From contig CAUJFU010000312.1 of assembly GCA_963169055.1 (NCBI GenBank), positions 4,442 to 68,441 of the forward strand: a stretch of 64,000 nt of DNA. The letters are read 5' to 3'. The stretch comes from Myxococcota bacterium. GTDB taxonomy: Bacteria; Myxococcota_C; UBA6777. The position numbers and the translations under genes were made by a program. The notes below the pieces were generated by a model. The model was given only the letters and a program-made list of their open reading frames with translations, was not told the origin of the DNA and searched no databases. Within the stretch, counting starts at the first letter, position 1. Each line of letters starts with the position of its first letter. Positions 1-9,979 of this stretch are shown here, piece by piece.

Positions 1-3000
1 TCATTGAGCGCAGGCATATCGGCGGTCGGGCCATACGGACTCGCAGAAAAAGCCGCCTCGTCCTCGGGCAAGATGATCGCACGCGGCCCATTTGGAAGTG
101 TTGGCGTTGTCTTGGTATCGCTATCGATGGGAGTCTCTTTCGACGCGGATACATCGACTTTATCATGCACCAACGCATCTTTGACGCTCTCTTTTGCCCC
201 ATCGATCGAGCCTTCGGACTCCGCAGGGATATCCCAGATCTGCAAGACTTGGCGCATCCAAGCATGGCGATCGCCCACTTTTCCTGAGACGATCAACAGA
301 TCCGCAGCCCGCGTGCATGCCACATAAAACAACCGCTTGTTCTCGGCGTCTTCCATTCGACGCGAACACCACTCCCCCCACAAGTAACTCGGGGGGCGGA
401 TCCAATCCATCTGTGTATCGCGCAGTTTGCATACCAAACCAAACGCTGGATCGTGAAGCAGTTGTCGCCCCACATCATTGATCGCCAAACGCCGCCCTGT
501 ATCGGCCAAGATCACCACAGGAAACTCCGAGCCTTTTGCCGCGTGGATCGACATCAGTTGGATCGCATCGCGTGCTTCGACCTCTCCGCTCGCTTCGCCC
601 TCGCGTGCTTCGATCTCTTGAAGATCCCGCAAACGCCGCAAAAAGGCCCCCAGATCCGCACCACCTTTCTCTCTGGCGATCCGCATCAGCTTCTGTAAGT
701 TCCCAAACTGCCGACCATCCCCGCCCATCCGCCGATCGCGCATCGCCAACGTCGCCTCGTACCCTGTGCGATCCAACGCCTCGCGCAAGATCTCCCACAC
801 CTCCACCCGCCCCAACATCCCCCACAAGCCCTTCAATGTCTCCGCTGCCATCGCCACTTCCGCAGCTTGATCCGTTGCAGGTGGTTCAAACAACGCATCA
901 TAAAAAGACCGACGCTGTCCCTTTTCGGTCGAACCCACCGCAGGACGCAAACGCAAGCGGTACAGGGTCTCATCGCTCAAATTGAACAACGGTGAACGCA
1001 ACACCGCCGCAAGGCCCAGATCGTCGTGAGGGTGATCCAAACACGACAACAACGCGATCATATCCTGTACTTCGGGCCGTTGATAATATCCCCGACCACT
1101 CACCGTCTGATATGCAAGCCCCGCTCGCTTCAGCTCTTCTTCGTACAACGAGATGTGCGTTGTCGCACGAAACAAGATCGCGATATCGCCGAGCCGAACC
1201 GCCCGCAGACCACGCTGATCTTTGTCCCACACTTGGAAACCCTCGGACAACAAACCCTGTATCCGTTTGACGATCCAACGCCCCTCCCAGATCCGCACTT
1301 CTTCCGACGACAACCGCTGCTCCTCTACTTTTTCTGGAACCACAAAGATCTCCAAAGGAGCCTTGGCTGCGGGATGTCCATCAGGAAGCTCACGCGCCGC
1401 TTGCAACGCACCCGGTCGCGCCTCAAAGTCCTCGTATACCTCGCCTGTCGGAGCAAAGATCTTCGCAAACATCGCATTCAGCGCCGAAACCAAACGACCG
1501 TGAGTCCGAAACGATTGACTCAACGACAAAGCCGAAGCCCCCGTCAACGAAGCGATATCAGACGCCGTCCGTTGAAAGACACTCACTTGGGCCTGACGAA
1601 AACGATAAATACTCTGCTTGGCATCCCCCACCACAAACAACGGACTTTGCGGCGTCAACAACGCTGTGTGCGTCGCTTGAGAGGTATAAGGTGTCCGCAA
1701 AGCGGCCTCTTCCGCCACATCCCCTTTCAACCAATCCGCCAGGTCCGCCGTATCCGCTTTCAACCAATCCGCATCTTCGGCTTTCGATGAAACATCAGCA
1801 CCCTGTTCTGGCGGTTCTTCGCTTGGTTGAGCCGATTGCGCCAAGGCGTACACGATCCGCTGCTGGCTTTGGTTGGTGTCTTGAAACTCATCGACCATCA
1901 GATGGCGGATCTCCGACAAGAAGAAATGCAAACGCGAGGGTCGCGGAACCTTACGCAACAGTTCTTCGGTCTCGATCTCCAGATCGTCAAAGTCCAACGC
2001 CCCTTTGCTGCGCTTCATCTGTTGGTAGGTCGCCTCCAACACATCCCACACACGCAACCATAAACGCAGCCTCGCCAACGCCGCTTGATCGACCTCGCCC
2101 ACCCTATCTAAAAAGCCCCGTCCTGCGAGCCCTTTGGCCAGATCGCGCAACAATCCCAGATGCTCCTTGATCTTCGCCAACTGTTCTTTGGAAGCCCAGT
2201 TTTTTTGCACCCCTCCCCGCAGATCGCCGATCCCACCAAGCGTCTCGACCAGATCTTCCGCACTAGCCCCTGCATCCGCCTGTTTTGCCGCTTGGTAAGC
2301 CAAACGCACCCAAGGCGTCATCTTGTCGTCGTCCTTGAGACTCGCTTGATCGATCTCCAAGAAAAAGTCGAGCGCCTCTTGCAAGGTTGGGTTCGCCACC
2401 AACTCATCCCGCCAAAGCACCGCTTGCATCACACGCACGCCCTCACGCCAACGCTCCAAGATCGCGGCATCATCAAGCCCGCGCATCTCTTCAAACAATC
2501 GGCGCACTGTCGCACGCTGACGCAGGATCTCCCCCATCTCCCGCTGAAGATCGCTAATCCGCTGCTCCGAAAGCAACTCCCCAATCAAACGCTCCTCAAA
2601 CGTCAAACGCCGCAGCGTCTCGCGTACAGCCTCCGCTTGAAGCAGTTGTGCTTCTTGCTCATCCAATACCCCAAAGGTCGGATCAAGCCCCGCAACTAAC
2701 GCATTCTCCCGCAATATCTGCGAACAAAAACCGTGGATCGTCCCCACCTGCAAACGATCCAACGCTTGGCGATGCCGATGCCAAGGCGAGTCCGCTTCCG
2801 CCGCAGACGCCAAAGCCTCCACCCGCCGACGAATCCGACCGCGCATCTCCCGCGCTGCTTTTTCGGTAAAGGTGATCGCAACCACACTCTCCAACGCCCA
2901 ACTCGGATGGGTCTGCAAAAGATGCACAAATCGCTCAACCAACACCCATGTCTTGCCTGTCCCTGCGCCTGCCTCGACCAACAAGGGCCGCCCTTGCGTC

Positions 3001-3044
3001 TGGATCGCTTTCGCTTGTTGCGCTGTCATCGTTTTATTCGCCAT
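1..3044 (-). CDS. AddA/RecB-like UvrD-family helicase, 3' end missing
   Basis: ATP-dependent DNA helicase of superfamily 1A, expected to act with the AddB-like nuclease encoded just upstream in double-strand-break end resection. About 1014 residues are in the window and the frame is still open at base 1, so the C-terminus (where AddA/RecB carry a nuclease domain) is not visible. Visible motifs: Walker A AGAGTGKT at residues 25-32, DEFQDT (motif II) near 384, GDAKQSIYRFR (motif III) near 471, AAKGSEFPVV (motif V region) near 830 and VACTRA (motif VI) near 905. The start at 3044 is preceded by GAGG and lies inside the last codons of the nuclease gene (11-nt overlap), which implies translational coupling. 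An in-frame ATG at 3029 is an alternative. AddA, RecB or another UvrD/RecB nuclease cannot be told apart without the C-terminus. Confidence 0.88.
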   Translation of the reverse strand, partial: MANKTMTAQQAKAIQTQGRPLLVEAGAGTGKTWVLVERFVHLLQTHPSWALESVVAITFTEKAAREMRGRIRRRVEALASAAEADSPWHRHRQALDRLQVGTIHGFCSQILRENALVAGLDPTFGVLDEQEAQLLQAEAVRETLRRLTFEERLIGELLSEQRISDLQREMGEILRQRATVRRLFEEMRGLDDAAILERWREGVRVMQAVLWRDELVANPTLQEALDFFLEIDQASLKDDDKMTPWVRLAYQAAKQADAGASAEDLVETLGGIGDLRGGVQKNWASKEQLAKIKEHLGLLRDLAKGLAGRGFLDRVGEVDQAALARLRLWLRVWDVLEATYQQMKRSKGALDFDDLEIETEELLRKVPRPSRLHFFLSEIRHLMVDEFQDTNQSQQRIVYALAQSAQPSEEPPEQGADVSSKAEDADWLKADTADLADWLKGDVAEEAALRTPYTSQATHTALLTPQSPLFVVGDAKQSIYRFRQAQVSVFQRTASDIASLTGASALSLSQSFRTHGRLVSALNAMFAKIFAPTGEVYEDFEARPGALQAARELPDGHPAAKAPLEIFVVPEKVEEQRLSSEEVRIWEGRWIVKRIQGLLSEGFQVWDKDQRGLRAVRLGDIAILFRATTHISLYEEELKRAGLAYQTVSGRGYYQRPEVQDMIALLSCLDHPHDDLGLAAVLRSPLFNLSDETLYRLRLRPAVGSTEKGQRRSFYDALFEPPATDQAAEVAMAAETLKGLWGMLGRVEVWEILREALDRTGYEATLAMRDRRMGGDGRQFGNLQKLMRIAREKGGADLGAFLRRLRDLQEIEAREGEASGEVEARDAIQLMSIHAAKGSEFPVVILADTGRRLAINDVGRQLLHDPAFGLVCKLRDTQMDWIRPPSYLWGEWCSRRMEDAENKRLFYVACTRAADLLIVSGKVGDRHAWMRQVLQIWDIPAESEGSIDGAKESVKDALVHDKVDVSASKETPIDSDTKTTPTLPNGPRAIILPEDEAAFSASPYGPTADMPALN

Positions 3045-6000
3045 CACTCACCTCAAACTCCGCTTCGGGCATCGCTATCGCAAAAAATCGCATCTTCTGT
3101 GCTTTCGCCACGCTTTGTCTGGTCACCCGACACAAGGACGCCAACTCACAATGCGCAGAACAAGCCCCTTCTCCTTGGCTCGCAGCACTCGGGGCGCTTG
3201 GAAATAGACCGCTGCGGATCTTCTGCACAAAACTCGCCGCTCGCTCCCCTGCCACCGCCAACACCGCTTCCGTCTTCTTGCTTCGGCGTTTGTCGATCCG
3301 ATCCAAATGACCGCTCTTTTTGCGCGTCGGCAAGTGCAAATAATAACTTCGCATCACTTCGGGCGCTTCCGCAAAATGCGACCGATATCCCTCCCACTCT
3401 CCCAACAACGCATTCACCACCAACGCATACAACGCCGCCTGAAGTGACCGCCCTTGCGCGATATCCGCCAACGAAAACATCGTGCTGCCGCTCTTATAAT
3501 CCACAATCCGCAAATGCCCGTCAGGATGGCGATCCACACGATCGATGATCCCGTTCAGTTGAAAACGTACCCCCTCCCGACTTTCGTACGAAAAAGCCCC
3601 AAGCGCCGCACCCGTCATCCCAAACTTCAACTCTTGAAACAACGGCAAATACCCTTCTTTGGCGTTTTCTTGACATTCATGGCGCAGCAAACGCCCTAAT
3701 ATCCGACGGATCTCCGCTTGCTCATAACGCCACAAGAAACTCGGGCGAAAGTGCAATCCCACCTGCGCCAGCGAAAAAGCCTGATCACACAAACCCTCCA
3801 ACTTTTCCAAGATCATCGGCTCTGTCTCAAGATTCGGTACGATGCTCTCCTCAGACATCCACTGAAAGATCTTTTCCAAGATCCAATGCAACAAGATCCC
3901 CCATTGTTTGACATCCATCCCCTCTTCTGGATCAGGATAAGGCTCCAATCTCAACAGGTAATTTGCAAAAAAACCATACGGACATTTCCCGAAACGATTC
4001 AACCGTGAAACACTCCAGCGGTGCGACTCATTGTAAGCACGCGCCAGATCTTCCAAGATATCAGGAGCTTTTAAGATCCCTTCAAAGATCCCGGGAGGCT
4101 CCTCGCCTAGCCGCGCATCCATCACCGCATACGCCTGTTGCACAGCGTGCCATCGCGGAGCCAACGCAGCGGGAACTTCTTGGGCGTCCTGCATCGCCAG
4201 CGAAACCAACAACTCTCCGACGCTCGCAGCTTGCAGCGGCGACAACATCACTTGTTCTTGCGAACGATGACGCACCAGCCCCGCAGGGCAGCATCGCACA
4301 AGATCCTCCCAGTAAGGCGAAGGCTCCAACGGAACCCCCTTTTCATCCAAGCAAGGGCGCGACAACAACACGGCTTTGCGTGCCTGTTGAAGGCACTGCC
4401 ACCACAACGACCCATCTTCCGAACGCAATCGCGGTTTTCGCAAGGGCAGCGGATGATTCACGCGCTCCTGCGGGGCATACAAGACATCGGGTTCCAAAGC
4501 ACGCGGAAACTCGCCCTCGACCATCCCCAACACATACACGCGCTCCCACGACCGCTCTCGCAACCACTCCAACGGCCCCACGCACACCGTCCCCGCACGA
4601 TAACCTTCGTCCAAACGACGTCCCCCTAACATCTCTTCCCAACGCTCTCGAAAGACTCCCCAAGCGATCACATCTTCGACTTCGATCTCGCTTGCATGAG
4701 CAGAGCGGTTCGTCAACAACGCATCCACCGCCTCCATCTCGTACAACTGGCTGCGTGCCACCTGCAACAAGCGCATCTCTTCGCCGCTTCTGTGAACCCG
4801 CAACAAACGCATCCCTTCGCCGCTTCCTTGCTCGGCGCGAAGATGATCCCAAAGCCTCAAACTCCCCGACTGTTCGGTCTTTTCTTCGGTCTTCTCTGCC
4901 TCTCCCCCACGCATCCGCGTTGACGCAGCCGATATCCCGAAAAACACCCGCTCCACCCACAAGCGATAGGCTTGCCACGTCGCTTTTTCAGGCGGCGTCA
5001 ACCACTCGAACAACGTCATCAGGCGCTCACGCAGGGTATCCACTTCTTCCTTTGTCAACTTGTCCAACAACTTGCGATCTTTGAAGATCTCGTCCTCTTC
5101 CTCTTCCCCAAAAACACTCTGTTCTTTTTGTAGCGCAGCTTCCCATTGCGCACGCCCTCCGATCACAGGCCGCTCTCGTGTCAAACGATCCAAACACTCG
5201 ACATCTTCAACCGACAGCGCACACGCCCCAAACAAGTACGGAGAACGCAAGACCTGCATCGTCTCCAACCAAGGATAGACCCCCGCGATCCGCAAAAGCT
5301 TTTGCAAAAACAAGATCAACGGCTGCTCGCCAAGACGCAACGGAAGAGACAGCGGTACGCCGTATTCTGCTGCAATCGCCTCCGCGCTTTTGCGATACAT
5401 CTCCGAAGAAGCCGAGACCACCACGATATCCGAAGCCTTCTCTCCCCCCAACAACCGCTGCTTGATATCCCGCATCACCCAGCGCATCTCCGACTCCCGC
5501 GAAGAAGCCTCCAACAACGCCACCTCCTGCCTCCCCTGCACAGGCATTTCTCTCCCCAACATCGGCCCACTCAAGATCATATCAGCGATCTTCCACCGAT
5601 CTTCGGCGCTTTGTGACACAACCACCCCTGCTTTTTCAAGCTTTTGCGCCAAGGCCCCCGCCCCCACCAACGCCCCGTATCCTTCTCGAAAACCATCCAA
5701 AACCGCCGAATCTTCGACTCTGCGCTCATCCCACGGCAAAAACAAACGCACGCACGCACCACTCTCCACCAAAGCTGCAAGCCAGCCGCTTTCTAGCGGA
5801 TTCCGCCCTTGTGTTTCAATCCGCCAGATCTGCCACCCCTCACAACCTCCTCCTTGGCGCAAAGCATCCCGCGCAGCCCCCCAAAGCTGCACTTCATCAC
5901 GCACTCCCCGCGATCTTTGCATCTCTTCATAACGAAGATACAGGTGCGCAAGATCCCGTTCCAGCGGCGTCCCTGCGCTTTCCGCATAATCGCAAAACTC

Positions 6001-6408
6001 CGCGCTGCGGATCTCTTGCGTACACATCTCTTCCAACCACCGCCCCACCACTTGCAAAAATCCCCGACTCTTCGAGACTTCCCCCAAAAAAGGCAACAAT
6101 CCTTCTATCCGAAGAGCGTCCGCCGCTTGGGACAACAGCGCGATCTGTGCTTCGCCCCCCATCCATCGAACCCCTCCACCATGCTTCTCCAAGATCGCCT
6201 CGGCCATCGTACGACTCGTCATCAAGCGCACGCCCACCAAAGACCCCATCCGCTCGCGAAAAGCTTCTTCGGCCCTCTCTCCCGCCAGCCACACCACCAA
6301 CGGCCCTTTCCCACCCCCCCGACGCCACGACATGATCTCCGCGATCACCTGCGCATACGCATCTTCCACGCTACGATACACCCACCATGCCGACGCCTGC
6401 TCCACCAT
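3034..6408 (-). CDS. AddB-like PD-(D/E)XK exonuclease subunit
   Basis: Predicted nuclease partner of the downstream helicase, 1124 aa from the chosen start. The C-terminal part has the PD-(D/E)XK fold signature (GILLHWILEKI, then DYKSGS near residue 968). Cysteines in CPYGFF near 808 and in CSAHCELASLC near 1083-1093 match the layout of the AddB iron-sulfur staple, although spacing is C-x3-C-x5-C rather than C-x2-C-x5-C. The N-terminus has no Walker A motif (WLAGERAEEAF stands where Firmicute AddB has one), as in AddB forms that do not bind ATP there. The frame opens further upstream to 6630, but the ATG at 6408 has GGGAG at good spacing, and the upstream 74 residues look non-coding (Cys/Arg/Ser-rich). 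Family assignment is firm; the exact name (AddB or another RecB-family subunit) is inference. Confidence 0.82.
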   Translation of the reverse strand: MVEQASAWWVYRSVEDAYAQVIAEIMSWRRGGGKGPLVVWLAGERAEEAFRERMGSLVGVRLMTSRTMAEAILEKHGGGVRWMGGEAQIALLSQAADALRIEGLLPFLGEVSKSRGFLQVVGRWLEEMCTQEIRSAEFCDYAESAGTPLERDLAHLYLRYEEMQRSRGVRDEVQLWGAARDALRQGGGCEGWQIWRIETQGRNPLESGWLAALVESGACVRLFLPWDERRVEDSAVLDGFREGYGALVGAGALAQKLEKAGVVVSQSAEDRWKIADMILSGPMLGREMPVQGRQEVALLEASSRESEMRWVMRDIKQRLLGGEKASDIVVVSASSEMYRKSAEAIAAEYGVPLSLPLRLGEQPLILFLQKLLRIAGVYPWLETMQVLRSPYLFGACALSVEDVECLDRLTRERPVIGGRAQWEAALQKEQSVFGEEEEDEIFKDRKLLDKLTKEEVDTLRERLMTLFEWLTPPEKATWQAYRLWVERVFFGISAASTRMRGGEAEKTEEKTEQSGSLRLWDHLRAEQGSGEGMRLLRVHRSGEEMRLLQVARSQLYEMEAVDALLTNRSAHASEIEVEDVIAWGVFRERWEEMLGGRRLDEGYRAGTVCVGPLEWLRERSWERVYVLGMVEGEFPRALEPDVLYAPQERVNHPLPLRKPRLRSEDGSLWWQCLQQARKAVLLSRPCLDEKGVPLEPSPYWEDLVRCCPAGLVRHRSQEQVMLSPLQAASVGELLVSLAMQDAQEVPAALAPRWHAVQQAYAVMDARLGEEPPGIFEGILKAPDILEDLARAYNESHRWSVSRLNRFGKCPYGFFANYLLRLEPYPDPEEGMDVKQWGILLHWILEKIFQWMSEESIVPNLETEPMILEKLEGLCDQAFSLAQVGLHFRPSFLWRYEQAEIRRILGRLLRHECQENAKEGYLPLFQELKFGMTGAALGAFSYESREGVRFQLNGIIDRVDRHPDGHLRIVDYKSGSTMFSLADIAQGRSLQAALYALVVNALLGEWEGYRSHFAEAPEVMRSYYLHLPTRKKSGHLDRIDKRRSKKTEAVLAVAGERAASFVQKIRSGLFPSAPSAASQGEGACSAHCELASLCRVTRQSVAKAQKMRFFAIAMPEAEFEVSDGE

Positions 6409-6686
6409 CACGATCTCCCACGTCTCTGTCCGCTTGACACGACTCGACTTCGATACGACCGCCCCAACGCTCTCTGCGCTGCCATGCGGTCCTTCTGACG
6501 ATCTTTTTCGCGCCTCTCTTATACCCCAACCGCTCCGCATACCACAAGCACAGTCGGCTGGATGCCCCACACAACGCACCGACACTTGCCACACCATACC
6601 AAACGCGCTACCGTCCGAACTTCGCGACACTTTCTCGATAGAAGTGCCGCTGTTAGCCCTATCTACGGCATCTTTCGAGCCACCCG

Positions 6687-7439
6687 ATGTTATTGCTTTA
6701 TCTTGACCAAAATTACGCCTCGCGCATCGCCAAACACCTTCTCGGCCAAGTCGGACACCAACCCTTCGATCAGCTTTATGAACGCTTGTTGGCTCTCGAC
6801 ACGCTGATCTGCCCTGTCAGCCCTTTTCATATCCTTGAGTTGCGCGGTGGTTATCTTTGCCCTCCTTTCCAATCCTTTTTCCCAACACTACAGCGCGGGT
6901 ATTGGGTTCGGCCTTGGCAGGAGATCTTGCAACGCCAGCGGATATCTCGCGTTGTCCAACGAGAAGACTTCCTGACCACCGAAGGTTCGTGGGATCAAGC
7001 CGCCGATCTCCAACCCCTCGCGTGGATCGAAGACTACCCCCTCGAAGGCCACCTCAACAAACGCATCCGCCAAGCACGCACCGCCCTTTGCGAACGCCTC
7101 GATCTTCCTCCCGAAGATGGCACCCTACCTTTTCTCGATATCCTTGCCCGAATCATGGCTTTCCGCTCGCTCAACCATGAACGCGATCCCCGTAGCTCCG
7201 ACCTCGCCGATATGCTGATCGCCGCCACCACCACGCCTTACGTCGATATCCTCGCCACTGACCGCTTTGTGCGCGAAACCCTTGATCGCACAGGCTGCGG
7301 CCAACACGTCTACTCAGGCCGTTATCCCGATGTCTACCGACTCTTGCGCGATCTCGACCGACGCTTTCCTTCGGCCTCCCCCCCCGCAGAGGCTACAAAC
7401 CCCGCGCCACCCGATCAAACAAAAAACGCATCGTCTTGA
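6687..7439 (+). CDS. PIN-like domain protein, function unknown
   Basis: 250 aa soluble protein. It begins LLLYLDQNYAS, with an early Asp followed by a small polar segment after a hydrophobic strand. It ends with SDLADMLIAATTTPYVDILATDRFV, where conserved acidic residues alternate with hydrophobic strands. This order of acids is typical of PIN-like ribonuclease folds, so a metal-dependent RNase is possible. The C-terminal 20 residues are Pro/Ala-rich and likely disordered. No antitoxin-like partner is adjacent, so a toxin role is not supported. The last 47 nt overlap the 3' end of the convergent hydrolase gene. No strong ribosome site precedes the ATG at 6687, but no better start exists. Divergent from the nuclease operon. 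Confidence 0.6.
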   Translation: MLLLYLDQNYASRIAKHLLGQVGHQPFDQLYERLLALDTLICPVSPFHILELRGGYLCPPFQSFFPTLQRGYWVRPWQEILQRQRISRVVQREDFLTTEGSWDQAADLQPLAWIEDYPLEGHLNKRIRQARTALCERLDLPPEDGTLPFLDILARIMAFRSLNHERDPRSSDLADMLIAATTTPYVDILATDRFVRETLDRTGCGQHVYSGRYPDVYRLLRDLDRRFPSASPPAEATNPAPPDQTKNASS

Positions 7440-8730
7440 ATTCGGTATACACACCGTGCCCAAAGATCGTCTGCAAAGCATTGGGAAAAAACAAAGATGA
7501 ACTGGCATCGCCATAATCCACCAAAAGATGCTGACCTCGCTCATGCAGTCGCGTCCGATGTCTTAACAGCTCGCGCAAACACACAGGATCGGCCCCCGCA
7601 CCCAAAACCTCGGAAAGCTGGCGATTCAGCCGCACAGACATCGGTGTATTGGCCAACAGATCCGCCCCCGCGATCCCCAACTGTTGGACATAATCCCCCT
7701 CCCGTGTATGCCAAAGCCCCGACCAATATCCTCCGAGCGCTCGGGCTTCCTTGGTTCGTGCATCCTCTGTCGGGCGATGGTTGATCAGATGCAACAGCCG
7801 ATCATCCGTGCGCAACAACCAACGATAACGCACTGGTGTCCCCAACGTCACAAGATCCAACGACCCTGCACGCAGCACCTCCAAGGCTTTTTCCAAACGC
7901 GCCCGCTCCCGCACGGCCTCTTTCCCCCACCACTCCGACAAGATATTCCAAAACAACACCGACTCTGGCGAAGCATTCCGTAGATGCGTCAACAACGCAA
8001 AAACCTGCCCTGCGTGGCTATGCCCAACCAACAACAATCGCTCCCCCTTTTTCAACGGCGATCCCCTTTGATCCTCCGCCATCTGCAACAAAAAGCGCCA
8101 CACCGCCAACAAACGCCCCAGATGATGATTCTCCGAAGACCACAAAAACCGCTTCGTCGGGAGCTTCCCACCAAACGCCTCTTCGAGCAGCCTCGCATAA
8201 CCTTCTGTGAAATTTCCATGATCTTGTGCAACGCTGTCGTGCATCCGCTTAATCCTCCGCTGCATCCGATGCAACCACCACGACAACTTTGGAAAGACCG
8301 AATCCAACAACCGAACCACACCCAAACCATCCGCCCCCACAAACGTCCCATGCACAAGATAAATCCGTCGCACACCCCGTCTTTGCAAGCGCTCCCCCGT
8401 CTTCTTCATCGACGTCCGCCACGCCAACGTTTGCCCTCGATAATTCGGCCACAACGGAAGATAAGCAAAAGGCTCCTCGTACCGAACGGCCTGCCACGCA
8501 CCACGCGCAACACCCGCTTCATACGACTGCAAGCCCGACGCAGACTTCGGACACGCCGCCATCCCAACACTTCCCCACCACCACACCACACACCACACCC
8601 CCACCGCCACCTCTCTCGATCCCACCGAAGCCGCGATCCACTCACCAACACCTCGACACCACCCCACGACACCCACCTTTCCGCGCACGACGCGCCACTT
8701 CAAAGCTCCTACAACGAAGCACTCCACCAT
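7393..8730 (-). CDS. alpha/beta-hydrolase (lipase-like), probable lipoprotein
   Basis: 445 aa with a serine-hydrolase nucleophile elbow VGHSHAG (Ser at about residue 238) and an upstream YLVHGTFVG segment typical of the oxyanion strand of lipases. GHGV near the C-terminus may supply the catalytic His. Substrate unknown; a lipid esterase is the natural guess. The start is uncertain: a hydrophobic stretch with WCVVWWWGSVGMAAC lies about 60 residues in, and MAAC could be a lipobox if translation starts at one of the GTG codons just before it. The protein would then sit at the membrane facing the periplasm. The gene is convergent with, and overlaps, the PIN-like gene. Confidence 0.7.
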   Translation of the reverse strand: MVECFVVGALKWRVVRGKVGVVGWCRGVGEWIAASVGSREVAVGVWCVVWWWGSVGMAACPKSASGLQSYEAGVARGAWQAVRYEEPFAYLPLWPNYRGQTLAWRTSMKKTGERLQRRGVRRIYLVHGTFVGADGLGVVRLLDSVFPKLSWWLHRMQRRIKRMHDSVAQDHGNFTEGYARLLEEAFGGKLPTKRFLWSSENHHLGRLLAVWRFLLQMAEDQRGSPLKKGERLLLVGHSHAGQVFALLTHLRNASPESVLFWNILSEWWGKEAVRERARLEKALEVLRAGSLDLVTLGTPVRYRWLLRTDDRLLHLINHRPTEDARTKEARALGGYWSGLWHTREGDYVQQLGIAGADLLANTPMSVRLNRQLSEVLGAGADPVCLRELLRHRTRLHERGQHLLVDYGDASSSLFFPNALQTIFGHGVYTEFKTMRFLFDRVARGL

Positions 8731-9058
8731 CCGCCTCTATAACACAAGAAGTCACGCGGTTGGATGGTTTTTGTAGGGCGCTTCCCCACAATCCGCCATA
8801 AAGCATCGCCCCTTACGCACCAACCCAAGCAAAACAAGTTGATCTGAATGCGAAAACAGGCTACACAACAAAGCGATCTGCGTACGGGTGCTCTCCTTGA
8901 CCTCACCCCTGCCCCTCTCCACGCTTACGCTCACTCCGTTCGCAGCCTAGAGAGGGGAAAAGGCAAAGACTGAATGTCGGGGTTTTTCGGCTTTTTTCCC
9001 CCTCGCCATTCGTCTTGTTCTCTCCTGCACCCTTTCCCTTGTGAAGAGGCTGAAAAAG
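8731..9058. other. intergenic region with two small palindromic remnants
   Basis: Divergent upstream region of the hydrolase gene and the tail-anchored protein gene. It holds a remnant of the dispersed family A element at 8757-8787 (minus orientation, third-hairpin end only) and an inverted repeat CCCCTCTC (8912-8919) / GAGAGGGG (8950-8957). No convincing promoter was found. Confidence 0.6.
8757..8787 (-). repeat. family A remnant, right end only
   Basis: On the minus strand: GTGGGGAAGCGCCCTACAAA followed by AACCATCCAACC, matching the third hairpin and tail of the copy at 57540. Confidence 0.6.
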
Positions 9059-9979
9059 ATGAGCAACGAAAAGAATTCACCACCCTCCCTCCACACAACG
9101 CCACCTTCTCCCACCCCGACGGCACCTTCCACCACCACCGCCCCACCATCTGAAAAAACCACCCAACGCCCGCTCAGCCAGAGAGAAGTCTTTGGCACCC
9201 TCAGCATGGACGCCTTGGTCTTGGATCGACCCTTCCCTTCCTCGCCTCGCCGCCCTTTGCCGCGCTATAGTTCGCCCTCTCTTGACGCCGCTCCTGCATC
9301 CACCACACCCTTTTCGCCTTCTCTTGAAAACGCAGATTCGCCCATGGTATCGACTTCTCCGTCGCTCGAAAATGCAGACTCACCGACAGCATGGATATCT
9401 GCATCGCTCGACCACACAGGCTCACCGATGATATCGACCTCTCCGTCGCTCGATGGAACTCCTGCGATCCATGCAGTACACTCACCGTCCCTTGACGATG
9501 CTCCTGCTTTGTACGCCTCTCCATCCCTCGACTCCGCCGATGCACTCGCTCTTTCTGCGCCCCCCTCTTCTTCCGCCAAGTCGCTCAGCCAACGCGAAGT
9601 CTTCGGAACCCTCAGCATGGACGCCATCCAACTCGATCGCCCCTTCCCTCCGCCTTCTCCAAGGCGCTCCCCTCCCAAACGCCAAGCCCCCACCCCTCAA
9701 CAACTCCACGATGCTCTGCTCTCGTCCCCAACCTCCGCCCCAAAAAACGATGCAGACGACACCGACGAACGCCCCTTTGCCTACAACACCACAACCTCTC
9801 AAACCTCCCTTCCTGCCGCAGATTCCAACACATCTGACTCAGCCTCCGATACATCCGCCCTCGACGATCCTTCTACCTCCCTCCCTCCCCAAACTCGCTC
9901 ATGGCCGATCCTTCTTGGGCTAGGCGCGATCTTGGTTTTTCTGCTCGCCTTCTTTTTGCTGCGCGGCAGGCTCTTTTAA
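9059..9979 (+). CDS. tail-anchored Pro/Ser-rich repeat protein
   Basis: 306 aa, mostly disordered (Pro, Ser, Thr), with one C-terminal membrane segment ILLGLGAILVFLLAFFLL followed by RGRLF. It therefore looks tail-anchored with the bulk in the cytoplasm. Two near-identical copies of the motif SQREVFGTLSMDA, each followed by a hydrophobic pair and LDRPFP, sit near residues 40 and 177. Between them run irregular 15-residue repeats built on SPSLD/SPSLEN. The duplicated motif is the only segment that looks folded or peptide-like and may be a docking site. A GTG start 18 nt upstream is possible, but the ATG at 9059 has GAAGAGG at suitable distance. No family recognised. Confidence 0.6.
   Translation: MSNEKNSPPSLHTTPPSPTPTAPSTTTAPPSEKTTQRPLSQREVFGTLSMDALVLDRPFPSSPRRPLPRYSSPSLDAAPASTTPFSPSLENADSPMVSTSPSLENADSPTAWISASLDHTGSPMISTSPSLDGTPAIHAVHSPSLDDAPALYASPSLDSADALALSAPPSSSAKSLSQREVFGTLSMDAIQLDRPFPPPSPRRSPPKRQAPTPQQLHDALLSSPTSAPKNDADDTDERPFAYNTTTSQTSLPAADSNTSDSASDTSALDDPSTSLPPQTRSWPILLGLGAILVFLLAFFLLRGRLF

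Noticed and set aside
6409-6630. 74-residue extension of the AddB-like protein
   Set aside because: A better ribosome site at 6408 and non-coding composition of the extension.
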